Both the position numbers and the translations under genes were made by a program. DNA of 64,000 nucleotides from Pithys albifrons albifrons (taxonomy: Eukaryota > Chordata > Aves > Passeriformes > Thamnophilidae), in the NCBI RefSeq assembly GCF_047495875.1, contig NC_092467.1, positions 33,596,878-33,660,877 of the forward strand. The letters run 5' to 3'. Below are positions 21,465-32,835 of this stretch, piece after piece. Every line of letters begins with the position of its first letter. The first letter of the stretch is position 1. The notes beneath the pieces are model-generated. The model had not been told where the DNA came from, did no database searches, and saw only the letters and a list, made by a program, of their open reading frames with translations.

Positions 21465-22274
21465 CCCCCAGGGATGGCTGTGCCAGGGCTGCTCAGAGCC
21501 CACCCCAGGGATGGCTGTGCCAGGGCTGCTCAGAGCCCACCCCAGGGATTCCTGTCCCAGAGGCTGATCAGAGCCCACCCCAGGGATTCCTGTCCCAGAG
21601 GCTGCTCAGAGCCCACCCCAGGGATTCCTGTCCCAGGGGCTGCTCAGAGCCCACCCCAGGGATGGCTGTGCCAGGGGCTGCTCAGAGCCCACCCCAGGGA
21701 TGGCTGTGCCAGGGGCTGCTCAGAGCCCACCCCAGGGATTCCTGTCCCAGAGGCTGATCAGAGCCCACCCCAGGGATTCCTGTCCCAGAGGCTGCTCAGA
21801 GCCCACCCCAGGGATTCCTGTCCCGGGGGCTGCTCAGAGACCACCCCAGGGATGGCTGTGCCAGGGATGGCTGTGCCAGAGGCTGCTCAGAACCCACCCC
21901 AGGGATGGCTGTGCCAGGGCTGCTCAGAGCCCACCCCAGGGATGGCTGTGCCAGGGGCTGCTCAGAGCCCACCCCAGGGATGGCTGTGCCAGGGCTGCTA
22001 GGAGCCCACCCCAGGGATTCCTGTCCCAGAGGCTGCTCAGAGCCCACCCCAGGGATTCCTGTCCCAGAAGCTGCTCAGAGCCCACCCCAGGGATGGCTGT
22101 GCCAGGGCTGCTCAGAGCCCACCCCAGGGATTCCTGTCTCAGAGGCTGCTCAGAGCCCACCCCAGGGATTCCTGTCCCAGAGGCTGCTCAGAGACCATCC
22201 CAGGGATTCCTGTCCCAGGGGCTGCTCAGAGCCCATCCCAGGGATTCCTGTCCCAGGGGCTGCTCAGAGCCCCA
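21465..22274. repeat. 38-bp minisatellite, about 21 copies
   Basis: Units contain CTGCTCAGAGCCCACCCCAG followed by either GGATTCCTGTCCCAG or GGATGGCTGTGCCAG, two subtypes interspersed in blocks. One unit carries a doubled GGATGGCTGTGCCA near 21850. Long frames on both strands are repeat artefacts. Confidence 0.96.
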
Positions 22275-22483
22275 GACACTGCCCAAGTGCCAATCCAACA
22301 GAAATGATTCTTGAGTGCAGAGCACAAAGCAAAGCCCCCTCAGTGGAAGGGCAGTGAGGGGGGCCCAGGGCTGAGCCCCAGCACAGGCTGCACCCCCCAG
22401 GCTCCCAGGACCTCCCTCTGCCATGGCACACTGCTGGCACCAGGGTCCCCAAGGGCTCTGCACAGTGTGATGCTCCTTCAGGC
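22275..22483. other. Short single-copy spacer
   Basis: About 210 bp between the 38-bp array and a CR1 fragment. Nothing recognisable. Confidence 0.5.
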
Positions 22484-22745
22484 ACAGAGTCATGTTACAG
22501 TCTGAGTTAGAGGGGACCCACAGAGATCACCCAGTCCAACCCCTGGCCCTGCCCAGGACGCCCCAACAATCCCACCCTGTCCCATTGTCCAAACCCTCCT
22601 GGAGCTCTGGCAGCCTTGGGGCTGTGCCCACTGCCCTGGGGAGCCTGGGCAGTGCCCACCACCCTCTGGGGGAAGGACCTTTTCCCAAGACATAGTCCTG
22701 GAGCTGCTCACTGGGACCCACCAAGGCAGCAGGTCCTGCCATGGG
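22484..22745 (-). mobile_element. CR1 LINE 3' fragment
   Basis: Antisense CR1 of a third subfamily: ATCACCCAGTCCAACCCCTG, CGCCCCAACAATCCCACCCT, CTCTGGCAGCCTTGGGGCTG and ACCCTCTGGGGGAAGGACC. Same subfamily as the sense copy at 48272..48498. Confidence 0.88.
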
Positions 22746-24154
22746 TTACGTTGCTGCATTTGGAAGGATTTGAGTACTCTCTTGCTTTTTTAAAATTAAG
22801 AAATCATATTAAAACTTATAAAAAAGCAAAGGGAAAATATTCTGAAATCCTGTAGCCCATGTCAGCGTTTCTACAAACACATTTCCCAGCAGCAGTTGCT
22901 TTGCCCAGCAGTGTGAGGTCTGTGACCAGCTCTGCTGCTTTCCAGCATGAGGAAAAGAAGCCAAAAGGCAGAACAGGAGAACCATCCCATTTCCCTGAAG
23001 TTTCAGCTCTTGCCTCAGCCCCAGGTTCAGTTCCTGCTCCAAACCCAGAATGATCCATGGCAGGTCTTTGCTCTTTGTCAGGCAGAACAGATTCCACGAG
23101 GTGTCCCCCAAAGCAGGTCACAATATAACAATATATTTCTGAGAGTGCTCCTGGCAAACAAGGCCATTTCAACAATGCCATTTTTGTCCCAATATTTCAG
23201 GAACAATCTCCATCCCCCTGTGGAATGAAAACAAAATTTCAACACACCAAAGGCTTCCAGGAAATAGAATTCTCTGCCCAAACTAATGACTAAATGGCTC
23301 GATTCGTCTCAGTTCTAGCAGGGCTGAGCTGGGATTTAATCTGGGTTTATCTCCTGGAACATTTACTGTGTTCATACACCAGCGTTTGCAATATTAGGCA
23401 TAAATAATAAAAGGCAGCAAATTTAATTGTGCTGCAGCCCTTTGCTCCAATGAATCTTGCAGCAGAATCCCAATGATCTCTTGATTTACAGGAGGAAGAG
23501 CTGGATGGGGATGGGTGATGCAAACACGGGCACCTGGCACAGATGGCTCAGGTTGTGTTTGCCAGTACCAGCCAGGCTTGGGATGAACCTCCCAGCCGTT
23601 GGCTCTACACTAACACATTATTGAGAGCACTGCTGAGCATCTCCCTGGGGGCAGAGCTCGGTGTGGAACAGCCCCTGGGGGTGCCCCCAGTGCTGCACTG
23701 AGAGGGGTCACAGTGGCTGGTGCCACCTTCTCCCTGCCAGAGCTTCTCCTCAGGCTGCTTGGACGGGGCTGGCACAGCCAGTAAAGGAGCTGAGCCTTGG
23801 CATCCGTGGGCACAGCTCAGGGAACACTCCAGCAAGGGCAGGCTCAGGATCTCACCCCAGATGTACAACCACCTCAGCCACAGAGAGACCCACGTGGGCC
23901 GTCAGTGCCCGATGCCAACGGGCAGGGCCAGGTCCGGGGCTCGGTGTGCCCAAACCATCCCACAAACCACCCAACAGCCCACGCTGGCAGGAACCTCGAG
24001 AGGTCACCTGGGTGGTCGCTCTGGGAAAAGGGAACCTCGTGGGGAAGTTCAGCGCCCTCCGAAATGAAATGAACCCATTGCTGGGTGACAAAAATGACAT
24101 TTCTCAGCACAGGAGGAGCTTTGGGAGAAGCCAGTGCAGAGAGAGGGGGAAGGA
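22746..24154. other. Single-copy intron sequence
   Basis: No gene or element recognised. AT-rich at about 22760-22860 and 23340-23440. Confidence 0.55.
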
Positions 24155-24715
24155 CCACCCAAGGAAACGTTCTGTGACTGCCCATCCAAACAAACAAACA
24201 CTCACTGATGGCCTTCCCAAGGAAACATTCCCTGACTGTAGATCCAAACAAACACTCAGTGATGGCCTTCCCAAACATTCCCTGACTGCAGATCCAAACA
24301 AACACTCAGTGATGGCCTTCCCAAACATTCCCTGACTGCCCATCCAAACAAACACTCAGTGATGCCTTTCCAAGGAAACATTCCCTGACTATCCAAACAT
24401 TCCCTGACTGCCCATCCAAACAAACAAACACTCAGTGATGGCCTTCCCAAGGAAACATTCCCTGACTATCCAAACAAACATTCCCTGGCTGCCCATCCAA
24501 ACAAACAAACACTCAGTGATGGCCTTCCCAAGGAAACTTTTCCTGACTATCCAAACAAATATTCCCCGACTGACCATCCAAACAAACACTCACTGATGGC
24601 CTTGCCAAACAAACATTCCCTGATTGCCTTCCCAAACAGTTAGTGATTCCCCACTCACACAAACCCTCACTGCCCACCCAACAAACACTCCCTGACCGTC
24701 CAAACAAACCTCCAT
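24155..24715. repeat. Degenerate tandem repeat, about 24-60 bp composite unit
   Basis: Modules AACACTCAGTGATGGCC, TTCCCAAGGAAACATTCC, CTGACTGCCCATCCAAACAA and CTGACTATCCAAACA recur in shuffled order, so the period varies. It is less GC-rich and more diverged than the other arrays, hence probably older. Confidence 0.88.
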
Positions 24716-25229
24716 TGTAACTATTTCTGGAATTCCTGGGAAATCCCTTCAGCCCCCAGACTCTCCCCCCACCCTTCTCTGCCCTGACTGTTCAAGGCAC
24801 ATTTGATGCATCCCGACATTTGCATAACCCACGAGCACCAGGGAGCTGCTCTGCAGACGTTTCCTGCAGCACATCACCTACAAACAGCTTCTTAATAGCA
24901 GCAACGAGTGGGAATTCCTTTCTTCTTTCCCCTTTATGTTTTCCCTTTGAAAAAAACATACCCAGCCTCCTTATTTGTGTTCAAAATAAGTCGGCTCTTC
25001 ATTTGACTTGTAAAAAAGTGGAAAGATAGAAGCACACCTTTTGAAAGATAACAATTTCCCATCAGAATAATAGACTTTTATAAACTTTATCCATTATTGA
25101 TCACCTCTGTATGAGGTGTATTAACATGCCAAGTGTGGTAACAGGTGGTAAACACACTGGAGTAACACAGAACACACATTAAAATTCATATTTAAGTAAC
25201 TGTCTGCAACTTTGTGTGATTGTTGATTA
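24716..25229. other. Single-copy intron sequence
   Basis: Nothing recognisable. Right part AT-rich (about 24940-25220). Confidence 0.5.
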
Positions 25230-25385
25230 AATCCCAGACTGGATTGGGTTGGGAGGGACCTCAAAGCCCACCCAGTGCCACCCCTGCCATGGCAGGGACA
25301 CCTCCCACCAGCCCAGGGTGCTCCAAGCCCTGTCCAGGGACACTCCAGGGCTGGGGCAGCCACAGCTGCTCTGGGCACCTGTGTC
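25230..25385 (-). mobile_element. CR1 LINE 3' fragment with internal deletion
   Basis: Antisense CATCACCTCCC-type CR1 3' end: CCAGACTGGATTGGGTTGGG, CCACCAGCCCAGGGTGCTCC. About 15 bp (CCTGGCCTGG region) are missing after CCAAGCCCTGTCC compared with sister copies. Confidence 0.86.
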
Positions 25386-26253
25386 CATAACGATGCTTTA
25401 ATATGCAGTTTTGACAAGTGAAATAATCGTTGGCCGGGGGATGAATGAACACACATTTATTTTATAAATAGCTAAACGAGTAGTATTGAAGTGTTTAGAA
25501 TCCCACTGGGCAATTCCCCCCATGGACAATGAGAGCTGATCCCTCCCAGGTGACCCGAGCACCTGCATTCCCTGGGGTTGGGAGGGGCTTGGACTGCACA
25601 GGGAAATCCACAATAAGTGATCAGAAGGTTTTTGCACTCCCTGATATTGGGAAGTGCTTGGGTTGCCCAAGGAAAAACCCAATAAATGATCAGAAGGCTT
25701 GGCTGGAATTACCCCGCGTGTTCCAGCCCCTCCAATCCACGCGGTGTGATCCCAAACAACACAAAGTGATCTGCTCTAGGACTGCTGTGTCACAGCTTTA
25801 CAAACCCAGCCACTGGGGTGGGTGGGGGTGTATGAAGTGCTCCCCAGCCCCGCAGCTCTGTCCCTGCGTGTTCTGTGTATCCATCACCAGGAAATGATTC
25901 TGCAGAAACAGCCTGGCTCAGAAAGGGGTTTCAGCGAAGGCTAAACCCAGGCACAGTCATTAGAGGAGCATCTTGTGGAAGGTGGGGAGGCAGTCCCTGA
26001 ACACTGCCAAGGGTGGTGGGGTGTGTTTGCTGCCCAGGCTGTGCCCTCCCTCCCCAGCCCCAGCCCCAGCCCCACCTTCCCCGGACAAATCCCACAGGAA
26101 TTATGTCCCTGCCCCAGCGCTGCAGCCCGGGCGGCTCAGCAGCCACAGCACTCACTGTGTGTGCAGCGACTGCCAGCGAGGGAACCGCTGGAAAACCAGG
26201 GCAGGCTGGGAGGGAAGGGCAGGGAATGGGGACTGTGTGTCTGGGAAGCCTGT
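25386..26253. other. Single-copy intron sequence
   Basis: Two related words TGATCAGAAGG (25618 and 25688) with similar flanks suggest an old local duplication of about 70 bp. No gene. Confidence 0.5.
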
Positions 26254-26570
26254 TGGCCCCCAACCCCTGTCCGTGCTGCCCCCCAACCCCTGTTCCTGCT
26301 GCCCCCCAACCCCTGTCCCTGCTGGCCCCCAGCCCCTGTCCCTGCTGCCCCCCAACCCCCTGCCCCCCAACCCCTGTCCCTGCTGCCCCCCAACCCCTGT
26401 CCCTGCTGGCCCCCAACCCCTGTCCCTGCTGCCCCCCAGCCCCTGTCCCTGCTGGCCCCAACCCCTGTCCCTGCTGCCCCCCAACCCCTGTCCCTGCTGC
26501 CCCCCAACCCCTGCCCCTGCTGCCCCCCAACCCCTGTCCCTGCTGCCCCCCACCCCCCTGCCTTCCTCTG
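26254..26570. repeat. 23-bp C-rich minisatellite, about 14 copies
   Basis: The unit is CCCCAACCCCTGTCCCTGCTG plus C or G. The minus strand, which is the coding sense of NEGR1, carries runs GGGGGG, GGG, GGGG per unit, so the nascent RNA and non-template strand could form G-quadruplexes. Confidence 0.95.
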
Positions 26571-27367
26571 TCCCTGCTGAGCTGGAACATCTCGGAGCAC
26601 AAAGAGGAACAGGGCTCTGCAAAGAACTGTACAGCAACACCATCTCAATTATTCATCCCACGCGTCCAGACCCAGCTATTTGTCAGTGTTTATTGCAATT
26701 GATGGCAGAAGGTGCCTCCCTGCCCAGCTCCCTGGGGGCAGTGGGGCAGCAGGCACAGCTCAGTGGCCCCCCAGTGTCACTCAGTGCCAGGGGGTTCCAG
26801 CCCTGCCGGGCACAGAACCTGCTCCCATCCCCTTTAGCAAAGGTAACTGGGAGGAATTTCCCTGATTCCCGAGGGAAGCTGAACCCAGAGTGATGGGAGA
26901 GAGAAATCAAACCAACCAACCCCAAACCTGACCATGTTCAGAGCAGAAATAATTGAAACTGCAGGTGGAACCTTGCCATGACATTGGCACAGTGACTTCA
27001 TTAAAACCTCCTCCATTCCCTGGGATTGCTAATCCACCTTTCCTGCTCCCTCCCAGCAAATACTCCAAAAGCTGTTGCAGGAGCTTAGTGAGGTTCCAGC
27101 TGCTCACCCTCTCTCAGCTGTTTTTAGATTTCTGGGTCTCTTTTCTTTCCTGGTTTCATTCAGGCGGAGTCAGGAGAGATGAGACATGAACATTCTGACA
27201 CAGCCACTCGGGAATCTGCCCTGGGGCACACCCAGCCCTGGCAGGGGCACCAACATTATGCCCACCAAGCAGCTCAGCCTCTGCCAGCCTTGGAGCAGCT
27301 CATGGGTTTGCTTTGACCAGGACTGAATAGGAACAAAGATTTGACCCTTTTGTGAGCAGTGTATTAT
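26571..27367. other. Single-copy intron sequence
   Basis: No gene, repeat or mobile element recognised. Confidence 0.5.
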
Positions 27368-27532
27368 CCCAGAGTGCTGGAATGGGAATGGGTTGGGTTG
27401 GGCCATCCCATCCCACCCCTGCCCTGGGCAGGGACACCTCCCACCAGCCCAGGGTGCCCCAAGCCCCGTCCAACCTGGCCCTGGACACAGGGATGGGGCA
27501 GCCACAGCTGCCCTGGGCACCTGTGCCAGTAA
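27368..27532 (-). mobile_element. CR1 LINE 3' fragment, more diverged
   Basis: Antisense: GGGTTGGGTTGGGCCATCCC, GCAGGGACACCTCCCACCAG, GGATGGGGCAGCCACAGC, ending at GGGCACCTGTGCCAG. Missing bases relative to other copies at CCTGGCCCTGGACACAGGG. Confidence 0.84.
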
Positions 27533-28130
27533 CAGTATTTTACTTTAAGAACAAGAGTCCAAGCCCTTCCTCTGGCCATGGAGTGGAAAGCAGGGAAAGC
27601 AGACAGGTCCCTGCTGGCAAGGGCACCTCTCCCTGTGCCCTGGCAGTGGGAGTGGAGCTGCTGCTGAGAGCTCTAGAAATCAATAAGTGGTTTTAAGCAA
27701 TTATTCCAAGAGCAGGTGGAATACAGTCAGTGCAGGAGCTGGGCTGGCAGAGCTGGGAAACATTTTCTGTACATCTTGTAGTATTTAAAAACCCAAACAC
27801 TTGAACCTCCCCAGAAATAGCACAAATCAGACCGAGGTTATTAATCTGTGAGAGCCGCAAACAACTGAGATTAATCAGCTTGTCCTCCTAAGCAGGATCT
27901 GCAGCTCCAGCACAACACCCACTCCCAGAGGGAGCACACACAGGCAGTCCTGCTCTTCTGCACCTTAAAATCTTCTCCTCATCACACTGTAAAGCACAGC
28001 CCCCTCCACACACAACGGGGCAGCACTGGCTTACTCTGATTTAGACACTGGGAGGGAGAATGGGTGGGATTTCCTGGCTCAGCAGGAGGGAAGGAGGAGC
28101 AGAGGGTGGGGAGAGGTCTCTGTGTCCGCC
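27533..28130. other. Single-copy intron sequence
   Basis: Nothing recognisable. Confidence 0.5.
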
Positions 28131-28501
28131 CCAAGGCTGAGGGGGTCAGGGCACCCAAGGGAGACACAAACCCCAGGGCTGAGGGGGTCAGAGCACCCAA
28201 GGGAGACGCAAACCCCAGGGCTGAGGGGGTCAGAGCACCCAAGGGAGACGCAAACCCCAGGGCTGAGGGGGTCAGGGCACCCAAGGGAGACGCAAACCCC
28301 AGGGCTGAGGGGGTCAGGGCACCCAAGGGAGACGCAAACCCCAGGGCTGAGGGGGTCAGGGCACCCAAGGGAGACGCAAACCCCAGGGCTGAGGGGGTCA
28401 GGGCACCCAAGGGAGACGCAAACCCCAGGGCTGAGGGGGTCAGGGCACCCAAGGGAGACACAAACCCCAGGGCTGAGGGGGTCAGGGCACCCAAGGGAGA
28501 C
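28131..28501. repeat. 42-bp minisatellite, about 9 copies
   Basis: The unit is GGCTGAGGGGGTCAGGGCAC plus CCAAGGGAGACGCAAACCCC and two bases. Units are nearly identical, with ACGCAAA versus ACACAAA and CAGGGCA versus CAGAGCA variants, which suggests recent expansion. Frames are open on both strands because 42 is a multiple of three. Confidence 0.96.
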
Positions 28502-28546
28502 AGGATTAAACCTCCCCTGCCACCCTCCTGCTGTCACTCTCTCCAA

Positions 28547-28889
28547 CAGCCCCTCCAACCCCTCCTGCTGAGGGGAGGGAGGTGTCAGTGTTGGGATCTG
28601 CTCCCAGCCCCTCCTGCTGAGGGGAGGGAGGTGTCAGTGTTGGGATCTGTCCCCAAACCCTCCTGCTGAAAGGAGGGAGGTGTCAGTGTCGGGATCTGTC
28701 CCCAGACCGTCCTGCTGAGGGGAGGGAGGTGTCAGTGTTGGGATCTGTCCCCAAACCCTCCTGCTGAGGGGAGGGAGGTGTCAGTGTTGGGATCTGTCCC
28801 CAAACCCTCCTGCTGAGGGGAGGGAGGTGTCAGTGTTGGGATCTGTCCCCAAACCCTCCTGCTGAGGGGAGGGAGGTGTCAGTGTTGGT
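28547..28889. repeat. 49-bp minisatellite, about 7 copies
   Basis: The unit contains CCTCCTGCTGAGGGGAGGGA and GGTGTCAGTGTTGGGATCTG. Landmarks at 28561, 28610 and 28659 give an exact 49-bp period. It starts 45 bp after the 42-bp array and has a different unit. The last copy breaks off as GTGTTGGTGGGACACTGACA. Confidence 0.95.
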
Positions 28890-30132
28890 GGGACACTGAC
28901 AATGAATTCACACTCTGGGGGGCTCCAGCCAGGGCTGAGGAGGCAGTTCCAGTCTCCATTCCAGGGGATGGAATCAGAGTGGAGAATCAGATCCACGTTG
29001 TTTTTAACAGTCAGAATGTTTGGCCTCTGTTGGTTTTGTTCGCAGAACACCCAGAATTTATGCACATAATTGCACATAAATTACATATTTGCAGAGCACT
29101 GTACAAAATAACGGCCCAGCTTTTCAGCAGAGCTCACACTCAGCTCCAATTAACTCCCGTGGCAGCCCCAGGTTTGTGTGCAGGCAAGAATTGGACTTAA
29201 TTATTCGGTGTGTTTTTAATACAGTTTCTGTTGGGGTGTTGATGGCCATGCACACACCACAGGGTGATGGAGATCTGACTCCCTGCCCCACCACAGGTGC
29301 CTGATTGCACATTTATCCATAATGGACAGCTCAGGGAAATGACCCAATAATTTTGCTGCCCGGACTTACTGCAATATCACATGTTAATTGCCAAAAAGAG
29401 CTGAAAATAGATCTTAAAATAGGCTGTAGGTAGCGAGCCCTGGGGAGGAGAGGGATGGAAGGTTCAGTCCATGATCTGGCTGAGCTCAGGGACAAAAAGC
29501 AGCAGAGTAGCTGCAGGGACAAGCAGGAGCAGACGGGAAGAGGGAAGCTGGAGCTCCCTGGGATTGCATCTCCCACCAATCTTCCCAGGGCTGGCTGTGC
29601 TGAGGGGCTGGGGATCAGCCCACCTGGGAACACCTGGGAACACCTGGGAACACCTGGGAACACCTGGGGACACCTGGGAATTCCTGCAGGGAGGGTGGGA
29701 ACCCCCAGGGCAGCTATAGCAGAAAATACCAGTTCAAATGACCAGAGTGCTGTGCTGAGAGAGCCTCGGGAGGAGCAGATGCTGCAACTGCTGCAGCTGC
29801 AGAACCTTTCCCAGCCCAGTCCCTCAGGGGCTGCAGTGCCAGGGGTGGGCACTGGGGCACAGCCTGACACACACAGAGCTGCCCAAAGCTGCCAGCAGGG
29901 TGGGAGCCCCACACACCTGCAGGACTTATAAAAGTGCTGTTTGGAAGAGTTGTATTTTTAGTAAAAAAATGTTCTTTCTCATTGAAAGCGACAAATAAAA
30001 ACCCCAGACCTTTCACAACTGCCAGCACTTGTCCCCCTGCCCTCCCATCCCAGTTGGTGCCAGTGCCACCATTGCCACTGCTGCCATCTGCACTGGGGCT
30101 CTGAACCAGCACAACAAAGGCCCCTCCAAAAT
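28890..30132. other. Single-copy intron sequence
   Basis: No gene seen. It contains the 10-bp repeat at 29621..29680, listed separately. Moderately AT-rich at 28970-29230. Confidence 0.5.
29621..29680. repeat. 10-bp tandem repeat, exactly 6 copies
   Basis: CACCTGGGAA repeated six times with one substitution (fifth copy GGGGA). Each copy contains CACCTG, an E-box word, at 10-bp spacing (one helical turn). Confidence 0.95.
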
Positions 30133-30489
30133 AACTGGAGAAGAGAAGCTCCAGGGAGACCTAATTCTGTCCTTGCAGGACCTACAGGGACCTTCAGGAA
30201 AGGTGGAGAGGGACCTGGGACAAGGGATGGAGGGACAGGACACAGGGAATGGCTTCCCAATGCCAGAGGGCAGGGATAGGTGGGATATTGGGAAGGAATT
30301 CCTGGATGGGAGGGTGGGCAGGCCCTGGCACAGGTGCCCAGAGAAGCTGTGGCTGCCCCATCCCTGGGAGTGTCCCAGGCCAGGCTGGACAGGGCTTGGA
30401 GCAGCCTGGGCTGGTGGGAGGTGTCCCTGCCAGGGCAGGGGTGGCACTCGGTGGGCTTTGGGGTCACACCCACCCCAAACCAATCTGTG
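30133..30489 (+). mobile_element. CR1 LINE 3' end
   Basis: Sense copy of about 355 bp, from GAAGCTCCAGGGAGACCT through GGGATGGAGGGACAGGACAC and GGATATTGGGAAGGAATTCC to CCCCAAACCAATCTGTGAAA. Confidence 0.9.
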
Positions 30490-31487
30490 AAAATGGCCCA
30501 GATGAGCTGAGGAGCTCCCAGCCCAAGGATTCCCTCGCTGACAATCCCAACATTTTCTCAAGTAGCCTTGTCTTAATTGTGTTCATATTTTCTGTCCAGA
30601 AATTTAATTTCTTGCAGTTCTTTAGTCATGTGTCAACATCTTTAAAATTTCTGCAATATTTATTCTCCTTCTCTGGATAACCTTGTCAATCTTAATTACA
30701 GCTGAGGGTGAGCAAACAGAATTGGCTGCTGGCTCCAGATGAGCTGTCAGTGTCCAACACATCCCCCCCTTGCAAAGCCCAGAGCAGTCTCAGGGCTGTT
30801 GCACACTGGGCAGGGCCATTGCAGCCTCAGCCCCATTTATTTATTTCGATTGCAACCCATAAAACATGAGAGAACCCATTTCTAACATTCTGGCTGCCCC
30901 TGACACATAATTAAAAATGCAATTCCCCAAATGCTCAAGAAGCATCAGCACATCAGAAACTTTTCTCTGCATAAACCCTCACAAATGTCAAAGTCACCCA
31001 ACGGAGATGTCACCCAACTTTCCTCCCTCCTGTCTCCCCTGTCCACTAAAACAGCATTGACTGCACATTAAAAGCCCTTTCAAGCCAGAGGGACAAATGG
31101 ATTCTTCACATCCAGGAGGTTTCTGTGGAGGGCTCTGCCAGGTCACAATTTAAAGTCCCACTGAGGTCCCTGAGCCCACTGGGTTTGGCAGCTCCTCGGC
31201 TGGGACCCTCCAGCTCCCCACAGAGGTGCTCCCAGTGCCCCCCAGTGCCCCCAGTGGGGCTGTGGCACTGCCCGTGCCAGCGCTGCAGCAATGCCCAGTG
31301 TGCTGGGGGAGCTCATCCCCTCTGGCTGTGCCAGCCTGGCACTGCCCGGTGCAGCTGCCAATCCTGCAGCACTGCCGGGCTGCCCAGGCCCCACTGCCAC
31401 AACTTCCTCTTGGAAATCTGCTCAAGGACGGAACAAATCTTGTTTTTAAACCCATCACTCCTTGGTAGCAGCCCCTTGGGCAGAGAG
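30490..31487. other. Single-copy intron sequence
   Basis: AT-rich at about 30540-30720, then mixed. No gene or repeat recognised. The decamer array starts abruptly on the right. Confidence 0.5.
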
Positions 31488-32835
31488 GAATCCATCAGAA
31501 CCCACCAGAATCCATCAGAGTCCATCAGAATCCATCAGAGTCCATCAGAATCCATCAGAATCCTTCAGAATCCATCAGAGTCCATCAAAACCCATCAGAA
31601 CCCATCAGAACCCATCAGAATCCATCAGAACCCATCAGAACCCATCAGAATCCATCAGAATCCATCAGAATCCTTCAGAACCCATCAGAACCCACCAGAA
31701 TCCATCAGAATCCATCAGAATCCTTCAGAACCCATCAGAGTCCATCAGAACCCATCAGAACCCATCAGAACCCATCAGAATCCATCAGAACCCATCAGAA
31801 CCCATCAGAATCCATCAGAACCCATCAGAACCCATCAGAATCCATCAGAATCCATCAGAATCCTTCAGAATCCATCAGAATCCATCAGAATCCATCAGAA
31901 CCCACCAGAACCCATCAGAATCCATCAGAACCCATCAGAATCCATCAGAATCCTTCAGAACCCATCAGAGTCCATCAGAACCCATCACAACCCATCAGAA
32001 CCCATCAGAATCCATCAGAACCCATCAGAATCCTTCAGAATCCATCAGAATCCATCAGAACCCACCAGAACCCATCAGAATCCATCAGAATCCACCAGAA
32101 CCCATCAGAATCCTTCAGAGTCCATCAGAACCCATCAGAACCCATCAGAATCCATCAGAGTCCATCAGAATCCATCAGAACCCATCAGAATCCTTCAGAG
32201 TCCATCAGAACCCATCAGAACCCACCAGAACCCATCAGAATCCATCAGAATCCACCAGAACCCATCAGAATCCTTCAGAGTCCATCAGAACCCATCAGAA
32301 CCCATCAGAATCCATCAGAGTCCATCAGAACCCATCAGAATCCATCAGAGTCCATCAAAACCCATCAGAACCCATCAGAGTCCATCAGAATCCATCAGAA
32401 CCCATCAGAATCCATCAGAACCCATCAGAACCCTTCAGAATCCATCAGAATCCATCAGAACCCATGAGAACCCATCAGAATCCATCAGAATCCATCAGAA
32501 CCCATCAGAACCCATCAGAACCCATCAGAATCCTTCAGAATCCATCAGAACCCATCAGAATCCACCAGAATCCATCAGAAACCATCAGAATCCATCAGAA
32601 TCCTTCAGAATCCACCAGAATCCTTCAGAATCCATCAGAACCCATCAGAATCCATCAGAACCCATCAGAATCCACCAGAATCCATCAGAGTCCATCAGAA
32701 CCCACCAGAATCCATCAGAATCCTTCAGAATCCATCAGAACCCATCAGAATCCATCGGAATCCATCAGAACCCATCAGAACCCATCAGAGTCCATCAGAA
32801 CCCATCAGAATCCACCAGAATCCACCAGAATCCAG
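31488..32835. repeat. 10-bp minisatellite, about 135 copies
   Basis: Decamers AATCCATCAG, AACCCATCAG, AGTCCATCAG, AATCCTTCAG and AACCCACCAG alternate over 1.35 kb with hardly any slippage in the 10-bp register. With a 30-bp triplet register the frame stays open (a 640-codon plus-strand frame), which is an artefact. The unit is one helical turn, so the strand is periodically A/T versus C biased. Confidence 0.98.
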
